From Ashinkailepas kermadecensis (taxonomy: Eukaryota > Arthropoda > Thecostraca > Neolepadidae): DNA of 64,000 nucleotides. Positions 10,157-19,342 of the stretch are shown here, one piece after another. The notes below the pieces were generated by a model. The model was not told where the DNA came from and ran no database searches. It saw only the letters and a list, made by a program, of their open reading frames with translations. The stretch is taken from contig JAOTOM010004829.1 of the NCBI GenBank assembly GCA_034440615.1, forward strand, positions 221,001-285,000, in the 5' to 3' direction. Made by a program: the position numbers and the translations under genes. Every line of letters begins with the position of its first letter. Position 1 is the first letter of the stretch.

Positions 10157-10491
10157 TGGGCCAGATGTCGCCCGGCCAGCCGTCGCCGTCGCCGCACAGT
10201 CCCAGCCTGGCCGGCGGCCAGCCCGGCTTCAGTGGCTACGGCAGCGGCGGCCAGGTGTCGCCGCGCGCCGCCGCCGTCGCCACTTCGCAGGGCGTGCCGT
10301 CGCCGTTCCAGGCGCAGCTGTCGCCCGGCGGACCGCCGCCTCCGCCTCCGCCCCCGCCACCGCCGCCGCCACCGCCACCACCGCCGCCGCCGCCCATCGC
10401 GGCGCAGGCGCGCGCCGCCGCCGCCGCTGCCGCCGCCGCCGCCGCCGGCAAGCTGCAGCAGCAAAACCCCGAGCTCAACGCGCAGTTGTCC
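10084..10491 (+). CDS. Coactivator exon 7, Ser/Pro/Gly-rich with polyP and polyA
   Basis: Phase 0 start at the second copy of the duplicated acceptor GTGTGTGCCGCAG. It encodes QRLVGGGQESQASPNYSSTV, GMSPLGQMSPGQPSPSPHSP, SLAGGQPGFSGYGSGGQVSP and RAAAVATSQGVPSPFQAQLS, then PGG, about 20 prolines, IAAQARA, a polyalanine run, and GKLQQQNPELNAQLS. The repeated SP dipeptides are candidate proline-directed phosphorylation sites. The donor is TCC|GTGAGTAGC at 10492, phase 0. The exon has no globular domain and looks like a disordered coactivator linker. The only candidate polypyrimidine tract before the acceptor is a (GT)n run. Confidence 0.75.
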
Positions 10492-10704
10492 GTGAGTAGC
10501 TCCGCTGCGGTCCCGTATGGCATCAGCGCCGACTGTCCGGTATGGCAGCAGCCCCGGCTGTCCGTTAGTAGCTCCGCAGCTGTCCTGTATGGCAGCAGCC
10601 CCGACTGTTCGTAAGTAGCTCCGCGGTGGTCTCGTGCGGCACTAGTCCCGGCTGTTCGTGAGTAGCTCCGTAGCTGTCCTGTATGGCACCAGCCCCGGCT
10701 GTCT
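10492..10704 (+). repeat. 47-bp tandem array repeating the exon 7 donor
   Basis: The exon 7 donor context TGTCC|GTGAGTAGCTCCG is followed by three more copies with GT at 10564 (GTTAGTAGCTCC), 10611 (GTAAGTAGCTCC) and 10658 (GTGAGTAGCTCC). Spacings are 72, 47 and 47 bp. Between them CTGTATGGCAGCAGCCCCGG-type sequence repeats. Every copy keeps a GTNAGT core that could act as a 5' splice site. Confidence 0.85.
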
Positions 10705-11221
10705 GCCTCGGCAAATAGTGCTGGTCAAGTGGCGGACGTTGATGGACGTTGAGGGGTGCTGTTGGCGGAGAGAGTAGAATGTCCATGCCAGCACTGTTCT
10801 GATTCCATGTTCAGATGTGGCATACTTGAATAGGTGTAATATCCGTTGGGATCTTGTGAAGCTCCTGACCATTTGGGCTGCATCCAACTTTTCATGATTG
10901 CCATCGGGTCGTTTCCCTTTCCCATTTTTATGCGAGCTTTCTCTCTAGAGTCTGCTGATAGAGTTGTGTTCCCTTGTGCATTTCAGTCATACCGATGGGC
11001 GCAGACTGACCCTACAGTGATCACATCTTCAAATACCGAACTACCACTGTCTGGTGACACGCGTGTTCGATGTGGCATCTCCTGCGACGGCTCAGTATCA
11101 GCGACGTGGTTGATCGTTGTGGTCATACATTTGAGCTGTGAAAGTGACCACGATGTCAACTGGCCGCCGTGATCACGACCGGTCGCTGCCGGATGCTGAC
11201 GGATGTGTTCCACCACGGCAG
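10705..11221 (+). other. Remainder of intron 7
   Basis: No coding or mobile element was recognised. It ends with GTGTTCCACCACGGCAG at 11221. Confidence 0.5.
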
Positions 11222-11411
11222 GGAACATTCGGCGTGCGGGGTCAAAGCTACCAGCTGCCACAGCGGAACGCGCCCCTGCAGCGGCAGCAGTCGTTCCCAC
11301 AGCAGCAGCAGCAGCAGCAACAGCAACAACAGCAGCTGTTCCAGCAGCATCAGCAGCAGCTGCGCATCCAGCGGCAGGCGCCCGTGCCTCCCGGATCGAC
11401 GTCGATGGCCG
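11222..11411 (+). CDS. Coactivator exon 8, Q-rich
   Basis: Phase 0 start (GGA ACA TTC). It encodes GTFGVRGQSYQLPQRNAPLQ and RQQSFPQ, then a polyQ run with LFQQHQQQ, and LRIQRQAPVPPGSTSMA. The RQQSF and LPQ patterns are similar to the Q-rich C-terminal third of p160 coactivators (family knowledge, from memory). The donor is GGCCG|GTGAGT at 11412, phase 1. CAG-repeat shadows produce polyleucine and polyserine frames on other readings. Confidence 0.75.
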
Positions 11412-11881
11412 GTGAGTTGGCGACGTGACCTCGCTTGGCCTCACGTGACCTGAACCAGACTCACCCCACACGACCAGTCCGTCCCTGTGCCGTGCCAGCC
11501 TGACCCGGCACCGGCCCAGGAGTTAGAGTAGCTGAGAATGCCGACTACCGTCTGCTCGTCTATCTCTGTCTCTGTGCCTCCCTCTGTCGATTATGTTCCC
11601 TCAGTCTCGCCATCCGACTGCCAGGGTAGTCGCTGGCACGATGGGAATGACCACTTTGCCTGCTCTGTCTCAGTTTCTTATCACGGCCGTCTCGTCTCGC
11701 TGTCGCTAACCTGACGAATGCGACGACGACGCCCGATCTTCACTAGCTGATCTGTCATGCGGTGATGGTTGTACCCTTCTTTGAGTTTGCCCTGTCGATG
11801 GCCGGATGACGGCGAGCGAGGTGCGTGTTGTGGGGGAGAGGGCGGCTAGTGACGGCCGACCGGTGCGGTCTGTCCCGGCAG
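11412..11881 (+). other. Intron 8
   Basis: Pyrimidine-rich around 11540-11720 (CTGTCTCTGTGCCTCCCTCT and similar). No gene or repeat family was recognised. The acceptor is TGTCCCGGCAG at 11881. Confidence 0.55.
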
Positions 11882-12058
11882 GCGTGCGCCACTTCGGCTC
11901 TGACCAGCTGCCGCGCGTCCTGTCGCCGTCGGCGGCGTCCGCCTCCTACTCCCCGTCCTACCCGGGCGCGCCGGCCGCCTCGCCGGCCGCCGCGTCCCAC
12001 CCCCCGCCGCCGCAGCTCGACCTGTTCGGCGTCGACGACCGCGGTCGGCCCGCGCACG
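11882..12058 (+). CDS. Coactivator exon 9
   Basis: GC completes a Gly codon with the G of exon 8. It encodes GVRHFGSDQLPRVLSPSAAS, ASYSPSYPGAPAASPAAASH and PPPPQLDLFGVDDRGRPAH. Very high GC at third positions gives strong codon bias. The donor is CACG|GTGAGT at 12059, phase 1. The next supported exon must therefore start with two bases of a split codon. Confidence 0.75.
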
Positions 12059-13199
12059 GTGAGTGGCCCGCTGGCGACTCCGTCGCCACCCCACCCCACC
12101 CCACCCCACCGCACAGCACAGCGTAGCACAGCACCGCATGTGTCCTGCCCACTCGACGTGCACCGACGCCGCCGAGCAGCATGTGTCGCGGCCTGGCGTG
12201 ACTCGCGCCGCCTCACACGCCCGTCGCCGTGACCGCCCAGCATGGCGGTTGACCTCGCCCGTCTCACGCTCATTAACGCTTCCCGCCTGTGGCGTGTGTT
12301 GCCGGACGGAGGATGGGGCGCCAGTGCTGTCCGCGGGTGCAGGTGCTGCTACGCGGATCGCGGGCCTGGACGTTTGTTTTGTTGGTGACTTGTGTACAGT
12401 CGACCCCGCCGGAGGGCTGTGTATGTGTTTGAGCGGGCAGCTCGCGGTGGTCCGAGTCGGAATGGGTGTCGACACGAACGGCCGTGGGACGGGCATGCGG
12501 CGATGTTGAGCAGCTCCACCTGCGCAGTTTGTGTGTGGGCTGGACCTCTCCGGGCAGCGCCGGCGCGCTGTTGTACCTGTATGGTGGTGCAGCGGGGCAC
12601 GCGGTCGTGGCCCGGGTGTTGATGTGTGTCCAACTCCGCTTGGCTTCTGTGTCGGTCGCAAAATATGGAGCCGCGCGCTTCGGGTAAACGCTGGTGTTCG
12701 TTGTCTAGAATGTGGCCGGTTGTGTAATGGGGTGTATCCGTGTATGCAGACGTGCTTATTTGGTGTTAGGCGTGAGCTAGTCAAGTTCATCGTCTGGATT
12801 GTGTTGAATGTATGATATATTTTGTCTTGACTTAGTGATGGCACATTTATGACGACCAAATTTGCTGGGCGGTCAATAAGGTGCACGAACAAAGAAAATG
12901 GTACAATACACATATCTGGCATCATAGGTTTAAAGTCAAAACGACAAACTGTGGCTCCAATAGGAGCTACAGGGGTCCATCTGAATTAACTCTATAACGG
13001 AGAGATACTATCAACGACTAATCGACGAAATCGACTAAACGACTAATCGACGAGATAAAGGACACCCACACACCCCAATCGATGTCATATCCCCGTGTCA
13101 GGAACTACCTACCCCAACTTATCTAGCACCGTTCACTTGATGTTGCATAACACACTTCTCCAAGCCCATGTCCCATCAATAATTGTCCAACTCCTTCAT
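12059..13199 (+). other. Intron 9, first part
   Basis: Begins with a CCCCA repeat (12090-12115) and AGCACAGC repeats. From about 12780 the sequence becomes AT-rich, with a CGACTAATCGACGA direct repetition at 13015-13055. No exon was recognised, though one small exon could be missed here. Confidence 0.5.
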
Positions 13200-13715
13200 A
13201 CATGCCTGCTTAAAGGGGCTTGCACAGCGCACACCTACTAGCATAAATCTCACCCCATCCACGACCAATTAGAACTGAACAAGATTTTTCAACCCAAGAA
13301 AACGTTGTCCACCCTATTTTTAATACATTCAATGAGGGACTCCCTACTACACCAGCAGACAGCCTATTCCATATTTCATTGATCAACCACCCTTTCACTG
13401 AAAACCTGTTGGCGTTTAACTGTCCTATACCCTGACTTATCCAACCTGAATTGATGACCCCTATGTGACGCCCTAAATAGAACACCATCATTCATATTAG
13501 CATTATCTAATCCTTTAACGATTTAAAACATGTAAATCATATCACGCCTTTGTCTCTCTTACTTCACTAACTACATATTTGATGCCATAATCATTATCCA
13601 TGTTTTAAGTTATCTAGTCCACGGATAAGTTTGCTTGGCTTTGCGCTATACTCTAGCATACCTATATCTCCTTCGAAATAAGGGCTCCATGCCTGTACAC
13701 ATTCCAATTGTGTGT
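13200..13715 (-). mobile_element. LINE 3' remnant (CR1/RTE/Jockey-like C-terminal RT region)
   Basis: Read on the - strand, pieces in order resemble the end of a non-LTR retrotransposon ORF2. First comes VQAWSPYFEGDIGMLE followed by KLIRGLDNL, then a decayed region with KRDKGVI. From 13491 comes RFSVKGWLINEIWNRLSAGV and VGSPSLNVLKIGW, which matches the common LINE ending of the form VxNxWNxLP..VV..PSxNxFK. Several stops and frameshifts mark it as long dead. It sits inside intron 9 in antisense orientation and abuts the array at 13,730. Confidence 0.6.
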
Positions 13716-13729
13716 CCGCTATGCAAGCT

Positions 13730-14112
13730 AGTATGGCTAATGTGTATCAGGCTGGTATGTGTCTGCTATGCAGGTTAGCATATCTGCTGTTCAGGCTGGT
13801 ATGTGTCTGCTGTGCAGGTTAGTATGTGTGATGTGCAGGCTGGTATGTATCTACTGTGCAGGTAAGTATGTCTGATGTGCAGGCTGGTATGTTTGATGTG
13901 CTGCAGGCTGGTATGTTTGATGTGCAGGCTGGTATATGTCTGCTGTGCGGGTTGGTATGCATCTGCTGTGCAGGTTAGTGTGTCTGATGTGGAGATTGGT
14001 ATGCATCTGATATGCAGGCTGGTGTATGTCTGCTGTGCAGGGTGGTATACGTCTGATGTTCAGGTTGGTGTGTCTGGTGACCGGTATGTGTGCTGTGCAG
14101 GCTGGTATGCCG
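13730..14112 (+). repeat. 21-24-bp tandem array ending at exon 10
   Basis: About 17 degenerate units of the form TGTCTGCTGTGCAGGCTGGTA. Most contain a TGCAG acceptor-like end followed by GYTGGTATG. The last unit (TGTGTGCTGTGCAG|GCTGGTATGCC) reaches 14,110. Many units also contain GTATGT or GTAAGT donor-like cores. The array carries no conserved protein in any frame. Confidence 0.75.
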
Positions 14113-14146
14113 GACCAGTTTGTCACACCACAGTGTTGGGCGGCAG

Positions 14147-14314
14147 GTGGTCAGCCGACGCCGAGCGGCGCGAGCGGCAGCGGTGGCGGCGGCTCCTCAA
14201 ATTTCGTGCGCCAGGAGCTGCGGCGGTCCATCATCAACCAACGACAGCAGCCCGGCGGCCGGTCACTCACACAGGACGAGCTGCAGGAGCTCGTGCTCGA
14301 GGTGCCTGGTCAAG
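14147..14314 (+). CDS. Coactivator exon 10 (FVRQEL segment)
   Basis: It encodes GGQPTPSGASGSGGGGSSNF, VRQELRRSIINQRQQPGGRS and LTQDELQELVLEVPGQ. The NFVRQELR stretch closely resembles the FVRQELR segment near the C-terminus of vertebrate p160 coactivators (from memory; my main family evidence together with exon 11). The start at 14147 (GGGCGGCAG|GT GGT) is chosen because exon 9 leaves phase 1. The more obvious acceptor TGTGCTGTGCAG at 14100 opens the same frame in phase 0 and would not join to exon 9 unless another exon lies between. The donor is CAAG|GTCAGT at 14315, phase 1. Confidence 0.7.
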
Positions 14315-15296
14315 GTCAGTGCAGGCAGCTGGCACGGGAGCAGGTCGTCGTCAGGTGTCAATGATCGCGAGACGTGGCGTCGTTTTGCACTTATTGCGTG
14401 GTGCAGCCGAATACAGTACGTGCAGAGAAGAAGACAAATCAGCAAGGCGTCAAGTCAGCAGTATCAGATAGCTGAACTGAATGTTGTTGAGATGTTATCA
14501 GTACAGTTGTCTCCGAGCATGAAGCTGTCCTACGCAAAGACAAAAGTTAGCGTACTATCAAGGACACTACCTTCGACGCGACTTTAATTCAGCATTCAAG
14601 CAGCGTTTTGTGCTTGTATTCATACATTTGCTGTCGTTCCGGCGAGATGAGTAGAGCTGCAGGTGTTCACATCTTCACACTTTACCAACTACATCGTGGA
14701 CTGCTGTGGGAAAATACCCGCTTGCTCGCATTTCTCTCCGTGTTCCAGTTGATGGGCAATGGGCGGCCAAATGATTAAACACTAAACACGGGATTAACAC
14801 TGAATCAACGTCACTTGGGGCACAAATTTGTTGGCAAATGCTAGCAGGGTTACTCCTTCCAGTGCCTGTCACCATGGGACACACAGGATTAACGCTGAAT
14901 TAACGTCACTTTGGACACAAATCTGTTGACAAATGCTAGCAGGTTTATTCCTTCCAGTGACTGTGACTACGGGAAACACTGGGTTAACACTGAATCAACG
15001 TCACTTGGGGCATACGCCTGTTGGCAAATGCTAGCAGAGTTATTCCTTTCAGTGCATGCGTCAAGCGTATCTGTATCGCAGCTTGCTGTTTGACGCGGAT
15101 GACTATTTAAGTCACGTCTCTGTAGCTGGGGTGATTGCTCTAAACACTGATGGTTGGGTTGTGCGCAGGCCTCGATGTTGACTCATTTTCGTGGAGGTGC
15201 CGGTGTGACGTGCGGTTTGCCGCGCGTGTTGCCGTGTGTGGGCCGGCCGTGGTGTCAGGTGTGTCGTGCCGTTCACCGGGCGCCTTGTGCCGGCAG
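14315..15296 (+). repeat. Intron 10 with a ~95-bp tandem repeat (three copies)
   Basis: Units at about 14785-14878, 14879-14973 and 14974-15060 share GATTAACRCTGAATYAACGT followed by CACTTGG and TGGCAAATGCTAGCAG. They differ by scattered substitutions. No splice-site motif is strongly repeated in this array, unlike those before exons 2, 3 and 10. The rest of the intron shows nothing recognisable. The acceptor is CTTGTGCCGGCAG at 15296. Confidence 0.75.
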
Positions 15297-15463
15297 GTCA
15301 CGAAACGCGGTGGCCAGCGCAGACGGCGTCGGCCGTGCCTACCGACGACCCGGCGAGCGGCGCTGGCGGCGGCGGCAACGGCAACGGCAACGGTGGCGCC
15401 GCCAGCGGTGGCCACCCGACCCTGCAGTCGTCGCTGCTGCGGGACCTGCTCATGTCAGACTGA
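15297..15463 (+). CDS. Coactivator last exon with C-terminal LxxLL motif
   Basis: GT completes a Gly codon with exon 10. It encodes GHETRWPAQTASAVPTDDPA, a Gly/Asn-rich linker (SGAGGGGNGNGNGGAASGG), then HPTLQSSLLRDLLMSD and TGA at 15461-15463. LLRDLL contains an LxxLL nuclear-receptor box (L-R-D-L-L) ten residues from the end. Vertebrate SRC-1 also ends with an LxxLL box at its extreme C-terminus (family knowledge), which supports the p160/Taiman assignment. Alternatives are another LxxLL coactivator with Q-rich tracts. The bHLH-PAS domains that would settle it are outside the window. Confidence 0.75.
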
Positions 15464-16193
15464 GGCTGCCGTGCACCGCCCCGAGCGCACCCACACTCAC
15501 CCACAAACACATACACACACACTCACGCAGACAGACAGACAGACACACAGACACACAGACACATCGTGTACCTGGTGCCGCGCGCTGACGGCCCGACTGT
15601 GATAGTGGTGTACCCTGAACCGCAGTTACAAGCCCATGTGTTATACGGACACGGACCGGTACCGACATACGTAAGCGGGCCGCCGACGTCCGGCCGGCGC
15701 CGTCTCGGGCCGATGAGCCTGCCACCGTCCGGAGTCGTCGACGGCGCACCCCGCACCGGCGCGGCAGGCTCCCGACGCGCCGGGCGGCCGGCCGCCGCCG
15801 ACCAAGCTATTTATTTGGATACGCGAACTGACGACCGGGCTTTATTTGGGGTTTCAAGTGATACTCTGCCGGCGGCCGGCGGACTACTGGCCGGCGCGTC
15901 GGCCGCGTAAATTTTAGTAGTGAAGAGGCTGAAGTGTGCCGGCTGGAAGAGCACTCGGCTTGGATGCCACTTTTGGTGAAATCCGACTCCTCTCGATTTG
16001 CTGTTTCGACTACCTCTGAACGCCTGTGGCCGGCGGCGCCCGTCGCGGCCGGTCGATCGTGTCTACTGTGCCGTCCGTGCGGCTCGGCTCGCCTGTCCCC
16101 TGTCCGTCACCTCCCAGTCGTCACCGGAAACAAGCACACAGGCCCTGTTGGCATTTCCAAGTACAAATCTGCTTCTGGCTCTGTGCAATGACC

Positions 16194-16201
16194 TGTACAT
16201 A
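16194..16201 (+). promoter_or_regulatory. Pumilio response element in 3' UTR
   Basis: TGTACATA is a perfect match to the Pumilio consensus UGUANAUA. A second match, TGTAAATA, lies at 16706-16713, close to or just beyond the presumed cleavage site. Confidence 0.4.
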
Positions 16202-16675
16202 TTATTGTTTTGTTTCGTCGCCGTGCGGTTGGCTGGCTGGTTGTGATGACACCATGAGGTACACTGCAGAAGAGTTTATTTTAGATATTGCGCACCAAAG
16301 TCCGTTACTATGGTTTACCGAGGCCACCGCGCGTGCCGACACGCCGCTCTCTTCCATTGGTTTCTTGTTGGCCGCGTGTCTGTGGCGTCCCCTGTTGAGC
16401 GTGGCCACGCGACCTCCGACGTCCCGCCGCGGGCCGCCCCGAATCAAAACACGGACTGTTGTGATTCCCGCGCGCCCGTGCCGTCCGCCGGCGAGAAAGA
16501 GAGAGAGCGAGCGAGAGCGGGCGCCTGGCCGCCAGCGGCAGCCAGTGCCAGGGCGCCTCTATTTTAGTACCGGCGTTGGCCGGGACGCGTCGCCACCGTC
16601 TCGTACTGGCCGCCCGCCATTGCCGGCGGAGCAGCTGCACGACGTAGGTAGACGTTAGCGTTTGTACTCGGCCTC

Positions 16676-16681
16676 ATTAAA
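16676..16681 (+). terminator. Candidate polyadenylation signal ATTAAA
   Basis: ATTAAA lies in an AT-rich stretch at the end of the GC-rich transcript region, followed by GT-rich sequence (CCCGTGTTTGCG) at about 16757-16769. No AATAAA occurs nearer. Confidence 0.45.
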
Positions 16682-16715
16682 TTATTGTACACTATTGTAA
16701 ACCAATGTAAATAAG

Positions 16716-18502
16716 ACAATGAATAACGAATACATTGCATTTACGGAGGTGACTTGCCCGTGTTTGCGCCAGCGGCGTGCATGTATAACGCTGCTGGTAT
16801 ATTGATCGGCGTGATATCAATCAGCGCTGGCAATATTCAGCCCAGTGTGATCGTGGAGTGGGCTTGGCTGAAGAGGGTATCGCTTCCTTCGATCAGTTCG
16901 TTCAGTGACGTCGGATGAGCTCGGACCGTGTGATTTGAACCTCCGCTCACCTGCTCGAATATCTGAGTGATAAATGCGTTTGTGCGCCGTCCAGACACCG
17001 TTCGGCTCTCATTATTCATTTTGCCGAGAGTTTGTATGCCATCGAACCCATACATACAGAGTGCGCCGTTATCTTTACCATCTTCCCAAGCGGTAAGTTT
17101 GGTATGCATGCATTAGATACCGAGCCGTTTTGACATCGAGCAGAGCTGGCCGATGGGGCAAGTCACGCGACAAGAGGTTCATTGCAGGCTACTTCTCTCG
17201 CCATGCAAACCACCATTTACCACCCAACAATATCTACATTTGTGAAGGATAAGTGGTAGGTGCGCTGGAACGCTCAAAAGGGCATGCTCAGGAAGCTTAA
17301 GCAAAACTGACGATGTGCCAGGCGTCCCAGAATAACCGCAATCGACGCAAAATGACCAGCGCAGTCGACCCGCCCTAAATCCACAAATCCACCACCACCA
17401 CCATAACGACACGAGGGATGGCAAGATGGTCTTCTCCACCTCCGTATTGGTAACACTGAACAAATCGTAACATCTTTATGGTAAGGTAAGCCTAAATTTC
17501 CCTCATGCTATTCATGTTTTGCTGTTGAACGCATTTTTATCCCTGTCCCGCTTGACGCCGGAGCGTGGTCTACCTGGAAGCTTTGCACATGCGATGACCC
17601 AGATATGCGATGCTTTGCACATGCGATAATCGCGTTGCATGGACGCGATTCGTAAGGCGAAAATCACAAATCGCATGGACGCGGTTCGGTTTCACCCAGC
17701 GTTGGAAAAATGGCCATTTTTTGACATTTGGCTGTCCAAAGAATTATACACTCCCAAAAATATCCACTCCTTGGGCTGCCAACCACCAGATGAAGAGCTA
17801 ATGCATAACAAGAAATCCCAACTAGTGCTGCCACTATCAAATAATGATAATTGTTACCATAGCCTACAGAGCAGCACGCTCAATGGACTATGTGGTGATC
17901 TTTGGCTAGTAGTGAGAATGAGATCCACCAGTTCTAATAATCTTCATCTTGTGTAATCATTTTGGGTCCTTGGCATGTCAACTTGACAACATTATTGATG
18001 ATAATGTACATTTGTTATTTCAGCTGATCACCAGGGCTGCAGAAACATTCAAAGAGAATGCAAGGAAAAGAACAGAAGATGAGATGCCTGTTAGAGTTAA
18101 AGAATGACAGGATACCAGCAGAATGGAAGCTAAAGTTGGGATTACTATGCATATGACCATAACAGTGAATATATACAAATATAATGGTGCAAGTCAAGTG
18201 TATACTGGTGCAAGTGTAATTGCCTAGTACAAGTGAATAAACAAACATACATGCCTTCATTCACTTACTTTCCATTCACAAAAATGCCCTGACCAGAAGT
18301 GCTCAGAAGAATGCAAGACTAAAACTAGAAAGAGAACTGGAGTAGGCAGTACACAACTCGCAACTAGATAGGCATAAAGGGAATTATTTTCTGAATATCT
18401 CAGTAGGTGCAAGTCATGCTTTGGCATGGCAGATTTGTATGAGGTGTGAGGAAAAAAAAGAATTGTACTCAGTGCCAAATGGGATGGGTGCACCCAACAA
18501 TA
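16716..18502. other. Intergenic, nothing recognised
   Basis: Moderate to AT-rich sequence with no coding, RNA or transposon signature that I can support. A GCACATGCGAT direct repeat occurs near 17582-17630. Confidence 0.5.
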
Positions 18503-18510
18503 TCCTGAAA

Positions 18511-19334
18511 CAGTAGCGCAACCAGGGGGGGCCAAGGGGCCATGCCCCCCGAATTTTTTGGGGGCCCGCGAAGCGGGCCCCTGGCTCGGAGTGGGCCACC
18601 CTACTCAGAGCCCTGGCGAGGGGCCCGCGAAGCGGATCTGTGGCTCGAATCAGGGGCCCTTTGAACCAACTCAAAATCTGGGGGCCCGTTTTAACCAGGG
18701 CCCGCCTCGAACCGGGGCCCATTTTGATTCAGGGGCCCGCATTGAACCAATAGCCCGCTTAGAACCAGGGGCCCACTTCAACCTGGGGCCCTGTCTTGAA
18801 CCAGGGGCTCTCTGGAACCAGGGTCCCGCTTCGAACCGGGCCCACTTTGATCCAGGGGCCCGCATTGAACCAATAGCCCGCTTAGAACCAGGGGCCCGCT
18901 TTTACCTGGGGCCCGCCTCGAACCGGGGCCCATTTTGATTCAGGGGCCCTCATTGGACCAATAGCCCGCTTAGAACCAGGGGCCCGCTTTTACCTGGGGC
19001 CCGCCTCGAACCGGGGCCCATTTTGATTCAGGAGCCCGCATTGAACCAATAGCCCGCTTAGAACCAAGGGCCCGCTTCAACCTGGGGCCCCGTCTTGAAC
19101 CAGGGGCTCTGTGGAACTAGGGGCCCGCTTCGAACCGGGCCCACCTTGATCCAGGGACCCGCATTGAACCAATAGCCCGCTTAGAACCAGGGGCCCGCTT
19201 TTACCTGGGGCTCGCTCACATAGGGGCCCGCTCAAAAGTAAGTGCATGTTTTCCGCAGACTTTTTAAAAACATGAGGGGGGGCCCGCTCTCCAACCCTGC
19301 CCCCCCCCGAACTGAAATCCTGGTTGCGCCACTG
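18511..19334. mobile_element. Non-autonomous hAT-like element filled by a GC-rich minisatellite
   Basis: The 16-bp terminal inverted repeats are CAGTAGCGCAACCAGG at 18511-18526 and the complement of CAGTGGCGCAACCAGG at 19319-19334, with one mismatch. They are flanked by a perfect 8-bp target-site duplication TCCTGAAA (18503-18510 and 19335-19342). An 8-bp duplication with CAGNGGCG-type ends is the hAT signature. The interior is a tandem array of GGGGCCCGC-rich units, with the marker ATTGAACCAATAGCCCGCTT at 18741, 18864, 18952, 19040 and 19163 (spacings 123, 88, 88, 123). There is no transposase. Open frames inside (GPLARALS..., RIEPIARLEPGA...) are translations of the repeat. Confidence 0.85.
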
Positions 19335-19342
19335 TCCTGAAA

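Larger units (their letters stand above)
15464..16715 (+). other. 3' UTR of the coactivator gene
   Basis: Non-coding sequence after the TGA. It has a CACACA/GACAGACA microsatellite at 15490-15565, GC-rich stretches to about 16100, then AU-rich segments (for example CTATTTATTTGG near 15808). The end is placed at the ATTAAA signal (16676-16681), with cleavage somewhere within the next roughly 35 bases. Open frames inside are short and unrecognised. Confidence 0.55.
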
